From positions 62,001 to 126,000 of the forward strand of contig VZSE01010145.1 of the NCBI GenBank assembly GCA_013398275.1: 64,000 nt of DNA, in the 5' to 3' direction. A program made the translations under genes and the position numbers. Under the pieces are notes generated by a model that did no database searches, had not been told where the DNA came from, and saw nothing but the letters and a program-made list of their open reading frames with translations. The DNA comes from Promerops cafer. Taxonomy: Eukaryota > Chordata > Aves > Passeriformes > Nectariniidae. Shown piece by piece: positions 49,161 to 63,193 of this stretch (positions within the stretch are counted from its first letter, which is position 1; each line of letters starts with the position of its first letter).

Positions 49161-52100
49161 GTCACACATAGGTTTTCCCAGATGTTTCATAAAACACCTA
49201 AGAGCTGCTCTTCGTACCCATATTTACAATTCACTGCACACCTTTTCGAGCCCAGAGAAAATCCAGACAAACTTCTGGCTGTCGGACACTGCCTCTCTTT
49301 TGAAACAGACACCTGAATAGACAGTTGAAAACTATCTGGTATCCTGCTAACTCCAAAACCTTCCTGATTTCATCTTCTTTACAAAAACCAAACAAACACT
49401 GACAACATTCCATAAGGCTTAATCCTTTTTAGCAATATTTTTCATTTGTCCAAAAACCAACTTATGTTTTTCAGGTATGGGAATCCATAAAAGAAATTTT
49501 CAAATCTGTGTTGCTCTTGTTTCTTGAAGGCAGACTAAAATAAGAACCCAAGTTAGATTAGGAGAGCAAGGTGTATGTACAGATTATTTCCTTGATATAA
49601 AAACAGTACATTACAATTTGCTTAAATGTCAATAGCTATTTGCTGATAGCTGTTTTATTCCCGATGTTTGACTGACAAACTACTCCACAACCAATATCAT
49701 GGACTAATAACTTTCCTTGCCATACATTTCCTCCCTACCTTTATCGCTTGACAATATCCAAAGCCTTCAGAGTGCAAAGCTTACTACACTAAAAACCACT
49801 TTTGCACAAGCCTCACACACTCCTTTCATCAATGCTATTATTGCCACAGCATTTGCAGCTCTTCTGGGCAGATCTGCCAGAATGCCTTAAGGTAAGAGGA
49901 AGTAAACAGCAGTGCCATGAGACCGGTGCCTGGGAGGGACTCCATGCAGAAGGGACAGCAGCATTTGTCACCCTGCTGCAAACTGTCCTTCAGGAACATC
50001 ATCACCTCCTGGAAAGCCACGCCTCATTCCAATGGTCTCCATGGCAGTGCTGGTAGGCATCCTGCCCAGTTCAGCAGATGGACATTACACAGGTGGCCAG
50101 GAGCCCATGGAGAAACATAAAACATGCTGATTATGGCTGGGCTGACGGTCTAACAGCCAAAAAGCTGCTGCCCATCTTGAGCACATCATGAGGGGACGTA
50201 TTAGAAACAAATGAAAATTCCGGTTCCCTATCTGTAAAAATGGGAGTGCTCTCCAGCATTCTGACACTTCACAGACTGGATACCAGCTGAGCAATCTAGG
50301 GACAAATGCTGTGAAAAATCAGCAAGTTTCTAGAGATGGTGCTGGAAGGTCAGGTGTGTTTTCCTTTAACTCCCAGTCCAGACAGGGAGTCCTGCAGGCT
50401 TTGAAGGTACCACACCACACCCATGCCAGCAGGCCCAGGAAGGCTTTTCCCTTGAAGGTTTGTAGTGCCCACAGAAGCAGGGCAGCGTTTGTCTCCTGCA
50501 TGTCCTGGCACAGACAGCGCCAGGCTGGGGCAGCCCTTGCATCCACGCGGGCACAAATGCCTTCCCTTGTGCCAATCCTCACCCAGAATGAGGAGCTGCT
50601 GGTTCCTGGTCAGTGCTGGCCTCTTCTGAGCATTCAGTCCTCTTCGTGGCACAGCCCAGAAGCTGTGCAGCTCCACCACACACGCAGAGCTTCCAAAGAA
50701 ATGCATCAAATGACCTAGAGCTTTGCACGAGAGTGCATCTCAGGCCATGTTATCTCCCCAGCACAGCTTGGAGCAAGAAACAGCTGAATTGCTTTCAGGG
50801 TTCTCCCCCGACCTTCTGCAGTCAAGCTCACACAAACATGTGGTGAATAGCTAGCATTTGGATAAAACTGGAGCTGGAATCTTCCAAGCCCTCAGCAGCA
50901 CCTGGAGACTCCACAAGGAGCTTGGGAGTTAGCAATGATGTGTTCCAGCAGCTCCACAGCCCAGAGAGGCATGAGTGACAGTGAACCCTGGTGAAAACAG
51001 ATCACAGCAGGTCCAGGCCAGACACTTCTATTTCCACTGCACTCATCAGTGGACAGTGAACAGTGAACAACTCAAATCATCAGCACCACATTTTTCTGTC
51101 AGGTTCCTAGGAAAAATCAACTTAAAAACAGCAACTTTCAGCAGCATGTGGAGGCAGAGCTGCAGATACCAGAGAAGTAATTTTCTTGCTACCAGCTGGA
51201 GAATTCCCTCAAATGCTCTGTTCTACTTTTCCAGAGAGAAATATTCATCCAAGAGAAAACTGCCATGGCACATTGTCATAACGGAACAATCAAAGACTTA
51301 AGAGCATTAAGTGTTTTGGGTTTTGTTTTTAATCTGTTTTTAATGTTCTTATTGATGTTCTTTAGCAGGTATTCAGGGACTGGGCTGCTCTCTGGTACTG
51401 AGAGACAGCTCTCAGTAACCACAAGGAATTTGCTGCAGTGACATTGAGCTAACCTTCTTGTGGATAATTATGGCAGCATTCTCTTGCATCTTGGTTTCAT
51501 TTTGAGCTCCCCAGAGAGTCGCTATCTCATGCCTATGACGATATCCCAGGCACTGACTCTGTTGGCATCCGCAGTGTCACAAGTTCAGCATTCTGGATTA
51601 ATTGGGAGTTGACTTACCACAGGGGAAAAAATAAAATTATGTAACGAGGGGAACAGCTCAGATGCCAAAGAAATAGTGTATTATTTTAAAATTACAACAG
51701 ATAGAGCTCAAGGGAATAGAGCAGAAGGCGTAAAGACTTATGTTTGTCATGTCCCCATGACAAACCATAACCTCACAAAAACTATTTAGATAGTTTGATG
51801 TCAGCATTAGCCAAGAATGATTTAGCAATTTGCTGCAGCTGTTGGACTCTGCTTACAGCTGGGGTCTCAAGAAGTCAGCTTGCAAACACACATCTGAGCC
51901 TGCTCTGCTGTGACAGAGGGGCTGTACTGCACTCCCTTCTCAGTGCTTTTCAAACAGCAATGCCCTCCTGCATGCCCTGTGCTCTCACTCATACCCGGCT
52001 CTTCCCGATGCTGTGCCCCTCTGGGGCTTGTGCAGACAATCTTACTGACACACCATCTTACTGGCTGTGTCTCAATTAACAAATTTTTCCCGTGTGCTCA

Positions 52101-55100
52101 TTCCACATGTGGGCACTTCTAGCACGCTTTAGGTGCAAGGTAGACTTTCTACTTCTCCACACAGCCAGAATTGAGCACTTAAAGCACTATAAATGGACCC
52201 CCTTTCTTATTTTACCCCAGCTTCCCCAACTACACAAGCCACTGTTTACTCACCTTAAGGACAGCTACCTGACTTAAGAATCAATTATAATCCCACTAAA
52301 GTCAATGGCAAAACCAGCTCCAATCCCCAGTGTTCTGTCTGACCTCCTTTCAAACACCTTCAGCAGGAGGGATTCTCTCCTGCTCTCACTGTGGGTCCCT
52401 ACACAGGCACCATGGTCACCCAGCTGAGAGCTCGTAGCATGAGTGGGTGCATGCTATTCCAATATTTTCCTTCTCCTTTGCCCTTCTTCCCTGCTGGCTC
52501 TTTATGGACCAGATGCTCGCTCCTCTCGGGGGGTGACTGACCCCCAAACTCCCTCCAGCCCATCCCTTCCGTGCATCCTGCAGCCTGCTGAGACCCCACA
52601 CTGCTGCTTCTTGTGGACAGGGCTTCCAGCCTCAAAGAGCCTGTTCTTCTCTGATCTCTCTGATACCAATAATTAAAGACAAATTTGCCTCATTCTCCTT
52701 TTTACAAACCTTTTGAATGGTGTTTTCCAGTGCAGGGATTCTGGGTACTTCCACTATCATCTTTAAATACCCAAAAGCAGGGGAAAACACTATTTCCAGT
52801 GACTTTCTGGGCTAATCTGAATCTGTTTCTTAACTACACACTGTCCTTAGCACATGACCTTCAGAATAATTTGATGCATTCAGAAAGTCCAGTGAGACAT
52901 GGCAGAGGTATGTTTTAATCCCCATGAAGAAGTAGGCTCCTTTTCTGACTGAATTAAGCATTAATTAGAGCTTTTTAAAAACCCATTTCTGCTCTGTGGC
53001 CCTGGAAATATTAGATAGAGTGCCAAGGGAAAGCTGACTTTTTCAATGGAACACAGCTAGCCATCCTGTACAGCAAAACAATGAAACATTAAAATCAGTG
53101 TTCACTGGTATTTTGGGACTGTGTGTGATCCTTATTCTGCCAACTCAAATTAAAATGTGCTTTTAATATCTACTCTTCCAAAACCAACAGAGGTAAACAT
53201 CAATCCTTTCTGTTATGACAGCTTGGATCTTAGCTTTCAGAAGATGAGCTGCTCATCTTAGTCTGACTCTTTGAAAATTGTGGCTGCTGTAGTCACACAC
53301 AAGTGGAAATAACAAGAAAGGACAGGCAGAACAGCACGGACGTAGATTACTTGTGTTGTTAAAACTGCTGCGTGGTATTTCTAAGGCTTCTGAATACTTC
53401 CAGACTCTTACAGCTCGAAGTCAGGAAGATGGGAAAGTAGGAGAAGCAATTAAATCAGCTAGGAAAAACCCCAAATAACACAGAACTAAGTCTGATATCT
53501 TTAGCATTGGATGTCACTGGACTGCATGCCAGAGAGTGCTGAGAAGAAACATAACCAGACCACACATTTCCTTGGGTTTTAAGGGGAAAAGAATCACAAC
53601 AAAGCCCAGACAGAGACTGTAGGAGATTTACTTTGGATTAAGACAGGGTCCCTAAGACTGTCTGCTGTGTCTTTGGGACAGCAACAAAACAGGAACAGAA
53701 CAGAGAATGATCTCCTGGATCTTTCACTCAAATACATTCCAGACACAGGTCCCTGTGGATCAATGCCCACAGGAGCACTGCAGAAACACAAGGCTAGTAA
53801 CATTACGCCTTCCTGATTGTGCTGGCCTCCTTGGCTTTGTAACCCAAACATAAAATCTACCAAATGATTGCAGTTATGAAAGACCTATTCATAGCTGAGA
53901 ACACTTCTGCTGAGTCTTTGAGTTCTCTCTTTAACATCATGACATCCTTCACACATTAATAATTTGCAAATATCAGTGAAGGTGACATCCAACTACATCC
54001 TCTCTTCAGACACTTGGAGCTCTCTCCAAAAAAAAACTGTAAAGAGAGAGGAAAACAGTGATGTTTGAATGTGTATTCTTTTTAAAGGTGCTCTCTGCCA
54101 CAAAAATTATAGACTGAAGGAAATTATTTAAAACAGTAAATGCTTCAACAGGGATTATGGCAAGAACTGTAACTAGGATGGGCTCTCTTTTGAGTATATA
54201 AGCACCCTTTTTAAACTTTAGTACCTGAATCACTGGTGTTCTCTGAGATCATGTCACAGCTGCAGCACAAATCTCTCTTAAAAACTGTCAACTACAAGTT
54301 TGGTAAGAAAATCAGAAATCCAGAGTCCATAGGAATCTGTGGTGAATCTAAAATATTTTAAATGAGGTAAAATAAATTCACACAACTCTAACGTACATAA
54401 ATGAAGATCTCTGTATTTTTTTGTTAGCTGCTCCCACTGGGCAACCTCACCTGCACTCCTAAGGGGACAAGCACTGCAATGAACTAGTGGCCACCTGAGT
54501 ATAAACAGAGGAGGTGGCAAATTGCTCTGGATCCAAACATGAGGCTGAAATTATAGAAAAAAGAAACAAACAGACGTCTGACAGACAAGAAGTCCCTTCC
54601 AGTCCTTGGCACACAAAAGCTCAGGCCATTAGTAAAATTCCTGGAAATAAGCCAGGGGAATTCAAACCAGCCCAAGGACTGCAGCTGTAGACCTTCAGAA
54701 CAAAAGACTTTCCTTCCATCTAATACCAATTTTCAGCCCTCTTGGTGCTGTTTAGTCACGCCTGGAAGCATTAGATGCTCTTCAAGGCTTCCAGCAGGGT
54801 CCAAGGTGCGTCGATTGCTGCACACTGGATCTTTGAAAGAGCCTTCCTTCCCTTCTGCAACTCACACACAGACCCTTAAGGAAGATTAAAACAAAACCAG
54901 TATATTTTCAACTGCTCATCCAAGTATTTTCAGCTCAGATTTCCTGATGCTGGTGTAGTTTGCCAATGAAATAACCCCAGTGAATCTTACTTTCAAATAT
55001 TTGCCTCATCTGTTATCCTCTGCATGCTCCTAACCGATTATTTTACCAATACTTTCCCTCTCACTTCATGATTGCCTCAATCCCTCTGTCCAAAGCCTTT

Positions 55101-58100
55101 TAAAAATTCAAATATACTCCATCTACTGCATATCCACATGCACCTATTCAAAGAACACTCCAAAGTTTTACAAGAGCACATACATTTATCCAGGTGTTCA
55201 CTAATATTATCTTCTACTATAGTCTCCATCAAATCAGCTGGAAGAGATGTCAGGCTTGCAGATACACTTGAGCTATTTTTAATTTGGACTGTTTTTAAAC
55301 ACTGATTCCATTTCTAACACCCTCCAGTCTTCAAGTACCAAGGCAGTTTTCAGTGAGGAAGTACACACACTGCTCCTCTTTCATGAGTGAGCCCAGTTCT
55401 CCCAATAAATTCACATCCATCCTGTATCTATCCCATAAATTCATTTAAAATTATCTCAGTCTCAGCCTGATGAGCCTCCCCATGGGCACAGGGGATCTTC
55501 TCAGTGTCTTCCACAGTGGACAAAGATACAGATAATTCATACAGCCTCCCTTTCATAGCTGTTCACTCTAGCTGGCCACCAACTAACCATACACACACAG
55601 CAGGTGGGGGTGGGTGTTTTCTGCTTCTTTTTGGCTTATGTGGTTGCTGGAAAGAGGTTGTAGCACTAGGCTTTCATCCCTCTGATTAGTTGTTCTTGGA
55701 AACTTTTTCTACCTGCCACATAGATAAAATATTTAATCAGCCAGAGTTTATTACAGATACAATTTCCTTTGGAAACAGCTCCAGCTTTTGGTAGGATGTT
55801 TCTCTGTTTCCATTAATCTCCTTTTTCTCTGTCCTTTAGTGATGTCAACTTCCTGTTACCTTTTCTTAAGGCTTAATAGATGCTCCTGGAATTTTTTCCA
55901 GTATGATACCCTTAGGAGAGTCCATTATTTCTGGTAGATCATCCAGGTGAATTTTCTAAGATGCTTCTTGGTGTTTAAGGCTGAGAATGCCACTTAAACT
56001 TCTTTTCAACACAATCAAACTGCTAAGGTTTCCCCTCAACTCCTAGTACAGCCTGTACTCAATTTAAATTGCTGTAGCTACAACAATCTCGTCCAATATA
56101 ATAGAACAGAATCAAAGTAAAGATAGCTGAAATATGCTGGAGCTTTTTCTGGTATCTTCAACTATTTTGATATCTGTGCAAGTTCTAGTTCCTACACCTT
56201 TTTACCCTTCACTAACTTCATTTAAAGGAGATGCAGTGTAAAAGAAGTAAAAAGCAAACTTTTTTCCTAAGGTAACAGGAAAGAAGTGCTATTTGCTAAG
56301 ACAAAATGATACTTTTGAAAGCCATTGAGCCCTTTAGAGCCTGAGGAAAGTGGACCAGAACATTCATTTCCCTATTGCTCTTAGTTTCCAAATGCCAGTG
56401 AAGATTCAATGGCAGAGATATTTATATTATTTAGGAGCAACTTGATAATTGTGGTTGGTGGTTTCCCCTATCACACATCTGAAGATGCTATGGCTCTTTT
56501 TTTAATATAATGTGCCATAACTCATATGTGGCCCCACCTTCTCACAATCTGAAATACCATGCAAAAATACCTTTCTCCCTTTCGCTCTCTTTGTCAGGGA
56601 ATGGTCAATCCCAATGAATTGTCAGAGCTGGATGGAGCTTGACTCCAAAAGACAGCACTGGCACTTCTTCCAGATTCAGGCAGCACAAAAATAAGCTCCT
56701 ATTCTTTAATGCTCAGGGCATTTAATCCTGAACTACAGCAGAAATACTATCAAAGGACTGACAGTCACATTAATACTAAATAAGTTCCACATGCTTTATG
56801 TGATTACAATAAACATCAAAGATACAAACACCGATTAAGCCACTATCTTAAAGTATTACTGACTAATCAAACAGGAACAAAAGCTACCATTAGTGCCTTG
56901 GCTCCCTGAAGCAGTAGTAACATATTACCTAAAAAAACCCCATGGATGTGGACCTAAAAACCAGGCTAAGGGTGTTTTCAAGGGAGGAGGGAGGTATGGC
57001 CTGGGGTCTACAGCACAGCTCAGACACAGGAAAAGAGAATACCTTAAGGGCACCTGTTAGAGAAGGCCAAAGTATTTTTCAGATGAGTCCAAACCGTAGG
57101 TTTGAAAGTAGTTATAAATGTCAGCAGCTCCAAAGAACCTGAGGTTGGCCATGAATCACTGAAGTGTCACAGCCATAAACTCCCCCTTGAGGAATCAGTC
57201 ACACTCACAGAAGTCTTCCAGATACTGGAATGATCATTCAGGGATGATGCCTGACAGACCTTTATATCCCCAGCAGCTCAGCACACGTATTCCTAAAGCA
57301 GCAACTCAAACAGCACAAGTGGTGAAATCCAGCTCCATGTTTTCACAGAGCAGGGCCAGGATAATTTGTCTGGTGATGAGCAACACTGGAAAGCTCTCGC
57401 TGAGGTCTATATCCACAGGCTTTGCCCAAATAATAATTTGGAAAACAAATATAGTTTTTAACAAGCTACATATCTTTATCTGAATTTGTCTCAGGGCCAG
57501 AATTTCCCTTCCTTAATCTGCTACTCCAGCAGATTATGCCGCAGTGCACAGCGCTGCTCTGCTTCACCAAGCTAGGCAGTAACCTTACATGCTCCAATAA
57601 ACCCAGCACTTTGCTTGGAACACCAGCCACTCTTTAGACTAGTCCTACTTGTTCTAAAAATCAGACCATTTTTTCTACTTTCCCCCACATCTGCATTTTT
57701 AAGTAAAAAACGACCATCCTAATGAGCTCTGTCAAATATGACAAACCCTTTACTTTGAATATACTTTGACATGGAGTAAAAAAATGCAGTCATAAAGATC
57801 CTGTCTGGAGTCTTTAAATTGACACCATTGCCCCGGTATCAGTGGATTTACACCAACTGTCATCAAATTAGGATATAGCTCAGTCTTGATCATACCATAT
57901 GCCAGATACTTAAAGTTTCAGGGACCACCAGCACACTGCATTATTCAAGAAACACACTGTGAACATACAAGTAAAGACAATGACATCATCTGGATGCACA
58001 AGGCTGTGGAGATGATTCATTCAGCATGATCATTTGCATTCCTGAACCAGGTTTAATGTACCAGGAAAAATGAGGGATGGCAGCAACTACGCTGAAGCAT

Positions 58101-61100
58101 GAAGTGAGAAAAATAAACAGAGCACCAATGCTCTGGCAAAAACAGTGCTGTGTGTTGTGTTCCAGAAGCCATTTCCAGTTCCATTTCCAGCCTAATGGCC
58201 TAGGAGCATGCAGTGAAAAGCAAAACAATTTGCACGGGAGCATGCTAGTTGGTGTGCCTGAGGCATTTCCTTCCCCACAGCCAGTCTGCAAAAGCACTCC
58301 AGCCAACACACACCATCTTCTCCTGGCTTGCTTTTCCCACTGCCACCTCTGCACTCCCAGGTGCTGGAGCACCAGGTACGCAGGGGCAGATGATGACCTA
58401 GTTCAGCTGAACTGAACCCGAGGTCACCTGGGTGAGCCCAGCAGTTGGATCTTTTTCAGCACAATCTAACCCAAATTGTTTGGGAACAGCTCGTTTTCGT
58501 GTTGCAACACCTATAGATTTCCCCAACAGTCAGGGAACAAAGGATCACCTGGGTTTAGGGTTTCTGCTAGGGCTGGGTCAGGGACAGATGTTCTGGCAGA
58601 GCTGAGATGCTACAAGGGAACCCAAGGAGGAACAGAGAAGATGCAAAATGCTGCCTGGAAATCCTGCAGTGTTGGCACTGTAAGAGATGCTGACTTCAGA
58701 AGGCTCTTTATGAGCCTCCAGCAGCCCCGAAATGCTTCGTAATGTCCTGTAACTACCACAAAATCTGGGATAAAAAAGTCAAATGCTAGACAGATGCTGA
58801 AAAAGAAATAAAATGAGTGGAAGAAATCAGGGATATCACCAGTGTCCTCCTGCCTCTAAACTATGATAATATTTGCTATATAAAAAGCTCACAGATGATC
58901 TTAAGCAGCTATCTGTGGCAATACTGCAAAATCTATGACTAGATTCACAATTCACACTCTTGACATGGAGAAAAACTTCTTGCTCAGCCCAGATGCAGAG
59001 AGCATTTTTCTTTCAAAGCCAAAGGTACAGACAACTGAGTGCAGCCACACCATCTTCACTCTAAACCTCGTTCTAAAAATTCTTCCTGAGAGAACAGCAA
59101 GAACTTGTGCAAGTTCCCATTTTCAGGACAGTGGTTTTGTTCAGCCTTCCCGTATAACAGCTAAGGACACAGTGCTGTGATACTGCTGAAAAACTGATTG
59201 TCCCCTTTCCGTTCAAAAGGGCCTCGAAGCCAGCAGAAGAGCTGCATTCCCAATTGCTCCAGAGACTGCCTGCAGGGAAAAGCCAGGGTGAGGCCACCCG
59301 AGGCTGGGGACAGGGCAGAGCAGGGCTGTAGCCAGCCGTCAGCTCAAGGAGGAAGGACCCAGGGAAGGTCAGGAACTCAGTGCCTCCCTTTGAAGGATCA
59401 CAGTAATATATTCCTCATGCTCAAAGGAGGGGATGGAGTATTGTGTAATACTTTTTACAGCACAATCTGTGCACTGTCCACAGTTTTTTACTTTATTTTT
59501 ACATTTCTGCTGACTATAGTGCTGTAGGCTTTCACATGCTTTCAACTTCCATATGCGTACAAGTTCCCACTTAAAATATCCTGCTTGTCTTCCTCCCGAA
59601 TTTTATGTCCAGTGGAAAAGCTCTGGCAAGATTCAAGTAGCCATCTTCTGATTTTTACTGTCCTGAATTGGGAAAAATGCCCTCAACTTTCTTCTGCAAC
59701 ATTCTGACACTTGAGAGCATGTTATATTTTTGGATATCATTACGAGCCCATTCCCTCCACATAATTACCTCATTAAAAACACCATTGCCATGCTTGAAAA
59801 CCAATGATGATAAAGAATAATATTCTAGGATCACAATATTCAAACCCACATTTAAAAGAGTTATGTTACCAGTTCAACATTTCTAAATATACAGAAATAT
59901 TTTAAATAAAGCTCACAAATAACTTAAAAACCAATTTGCAACAAAAAGCTCCCTATTTACATTTCTTTAACACTATCCCTGAGCATTCACAGCTAAGCCA
60001 TAACTTAACAAGAAATCCAGTATGTAAGAATAGCTTATTACAACCATAATGGAAGAAGGTACTGCCTCATTTTCCTTCCCCAAACCCTCATATTTCAGTG
60101 CCATGAAACTTTTAAGCATCTGCACTGCTGTTTGCACGTTTGATGAAAGATTAGTGACTGTCATTAGTGAAGTACACACTAGCTAAAAAATCAATGAAAG
60201 CTGAAGAGAGCATTTTGCTGATCGTTTTTCACCTAGGGAAGTTCTCCATGTGACTCACATGTCAGGAACTGGCTTCAGAAGTAAACAAAATCTCTCCAAT
60301 CTATTTTTCCATCTTCACCTATTCTCAAAGTTCCTTGAAATAGTTATAATTTTTTAATTGCTGCTAAAACAAGATGCAGAGATTCAGGTCCTACTTTTTA
60401 TTTATTCTGGGGCAGTTTTTCTGCCATGAGAGCCACGTTATTCTCTGCCCTGTTAACTGCACTGTACATCCTGACAGCTTGGTTTGCCCCATCCTGCTTT
60501 ACCTTTCAGCAATACCATTTGGTTCTGTTTCAGCACAACAACAGCGTTTGGCAGGTCTCTGTTTCCTCTTCCAACAAACCAGCTATTGTGGAAAACGGAT
60601 GAAACCGAGATGAAGAATTCCAGTGGATCAGCTTTAACCCACGAAATTGCTCCACATACCTTGAAAACCACTGTCCTTTCACCACTTACTCTTTCAAATC
60701 AGGAATTGAAAAAGCATCATTGCCAGAGGCAAAAAACGCCCCCCTCAAAAATCTAAAAGGAGACAGGGAGTAGAAATTAAGTATTAAGGTGGCATATTTA
60801 TAATTTAATTAACTAATTCTGTAGAAATTCTTGCCTGTAGTACATTCCAGACCCGATGGCAGAAAACTGCCATGGAAAACTGATTAAAACAAACTTCCTC
60901 AAAAAGAGTGTGGCTGAACATGATAGGAAGGTGGTCTGTGCCATTTACTGTAATACCCAAATAAACCAGCCAGAACTAGTTTCAGTCATTCAACTTTTCA
61001 CCAAAAACTAGATCCCAGAGAGGGCTCTTATCATGTTCTGCAATGAAAAAATCACGTGCTGACACCTGGGATCTGACTGACACACTTTTTTTTGTGTTTA

Positions 61101-62470
61101 TACTCAGGCCTGTTTTATATTTGCTTCTGGACTTTCAGTTATGACCATTGCAGACCATTTAGAAGAAGTAAAAATCAACTAATTTTTTCAATTGAAAAAA
61201 TACTATCTTAAGAAGAACTTGTAAACTGCTTTTGAAAATATAGAAATTGTAGATTTTATTTTTCAATGAATAAATTATTCTTCTGAAAAACGTAGCCCAA
61301 AACGCAGAACACCTTTAAAAGTGGATTTTGCTGTATTAATACTGTGGCTGGGGCAAATCACATGCACATCTGTGATGATCAGTGTATAAACAGGGAATGC
61401 TAGTGAGCAAACAGTCCTGGTAACCCCTGAACTGCTGAAGCCAGATGGAAGCCTGCCCATGCTGACTCTGTGACAGAGCACACACAGCCAGATACACCTT
61501 CCCAAGTAGGTTGTATCTTCCATGAGACCAAGTGAAAAAACTCGGCATCAACTCCATGTCTCATCAGCTCAACTGAAGATCCAAAAAAGCTCTAATGAGA
61601 GCAAGGGAAAACAGCCAGAAGCAGTCATTAAAATACAAGTAGAAATAAACAGCTCAGAGATGGTGAAACGTGGAAAATGCCAATGTAGTCTAGAAACAGA
61701 TGCCATCAAAGAAAAGAGACTTCTTTCAAACAAAAGGGTCTGATCCCACACAGAGCCCCAAAAGAAACTCCTGTTAACTTCAGCATACAGGAACACCCAG
61801 CACAAATCAAATAGGACATGAATCTTTCTGGAAGGGAAGCTGTTATTTGATGAAAGAGGACTTCCAATCCAGCTGCATCATTATCATAGCAAGAAACTCA
61901 CTGGGATGAAGTTATCTAAATCTAACAAAGATTAATTCAGTATCACCCTGATACAGATCCCAGATGCACTTTTGAGATGACATCTATCACCTTAGCCTGA
62001 GGCATTGCATTTATCCTTGTAAATTCAAGGGATGACAGATGGGTCTATTAGGTACCAGCAGTGCACCCCGAACATGTTATGACAAGTAATCTGCTTGCAA
62101 GCAAGGAATAATCCCTTCTCTAATGCCAGGATCTTCCAGTGAGTGTGCTGCTTAGACAACAAAATCATTGATAACAAAGGAGCCTGCTTTGTTTCTGCAA
62201 GTGCCAACACTGACCACACCTAAATCCCTGTGCTGTGCCCCAAGTGCTGAAGCTGCACCTCCCGCTGAAAGATGGTGATCACTGGATGTGGTTACACACC
62301 CGATTTGGGATTAGGGAAGTGTGTGTGGCACAAGAACAATGGATGGAACTTGCTGCCTGGGCAACGCTGCTCATGTCATGTCTGACTCCAGCAGAGTCAC
62401 TCCAGGACTTTCCTCAATTAGGGCACAATTACCCCAGAAGCAGCATTTTGAAACATGCACTCTCAGGGGA

Positions 62471-62496
62471 AGGAGGAAAGGAAAGGAAAGGAAAGA
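62471..62496. repeat. GGAAA pentanucleotide microsatellite
   Basis: About five tandem units of GGAAA (with one GGAGG start) within the ST8SIA1 intron. Confidence 0.8.
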
Positions 62497-63059
62497 GGGA
62501 CTTTTTAAAAGCCTTTTGGAGTCAACAACAGTCCAGCAGCCTCAGCTAAACCCTGTGCAAGAAACGAGCCACAATCCCTGAAGGATGACCACTCAAAAAA
62601 CTTCCTTGGCCTTTAAATGCTGAGGTCTATAAATAAATAATGAAAGGACATGTGTGGAGACGTCTATCACGCAGGAAGAAATTGGAATGATGAAAAGAAT
62701 TTCGCCACAGTTCGGGGAAAACGCTGCCACTGCAATTGTGGATAAAAACAAAGCCCCATCAGCACAGCCTGAAAGTCTGCTTGTACAGCACAAGTGCAGG
62801 TGGCCAAAGACCAGGTATAAGAGTGTCTGACCAATTTTTAACTTCCCAAGGCAATGTCTTGCCTAGCAGATGGCCCAGCCTTTTGCCTTTTCATAGTTAA
62901 CACATTTCTTGAGCTGTTTAACTTCCCTCGCTCTGCAAGGAAATTGCACTGCGCAAAATCATCTTTACCTTGGAGTACTTTGAGAAAGTTATGAAATGAG
63001 GTGGTTGCATGGACTTACATCAGCCAGCAGATGGTAACTATTCACACTGTTCATCATAC

Positions 63060-63193
63060 CTTCGTTGCAAAGCTGGGGTTGCAAGATAATAAGACAAACA
63101 AAAGGCAGAGGCAAAAATGGTGCAAAGGCTACGTAGATCACCCAGGAACAGGCTGAGGTCAAAGCCGTGAAACAATGCTTTGAGAGGTGCAGC
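63060..63193 (-). other. Candidate exon inside the ST8SIA1 intron (134 bp)
   Basis: On the minus strand a good acceptor (ctccctttgtttttag) is followed by 134 bases and the donor CGAAG before GTATGA. Two of three frames are open; one is very hydrophobic (FLPLPFVCLIILQ), the other moderately so. Neither matches any ST8SIA1 region or other protein I recognise. It may be an exon of a non-coding or alternative ST8SIA1 transcript, or a chance splice-like pair. Confidence 0.3.

Noticed and set aside
50311..50718. Overlapping 135- and 119-codon frames on opposite strands in the ST8SIA1 intron
   Set aside because: The segment is GC-richer than its surround, which removes stops on both strands; no domain or conserved motif is visible.
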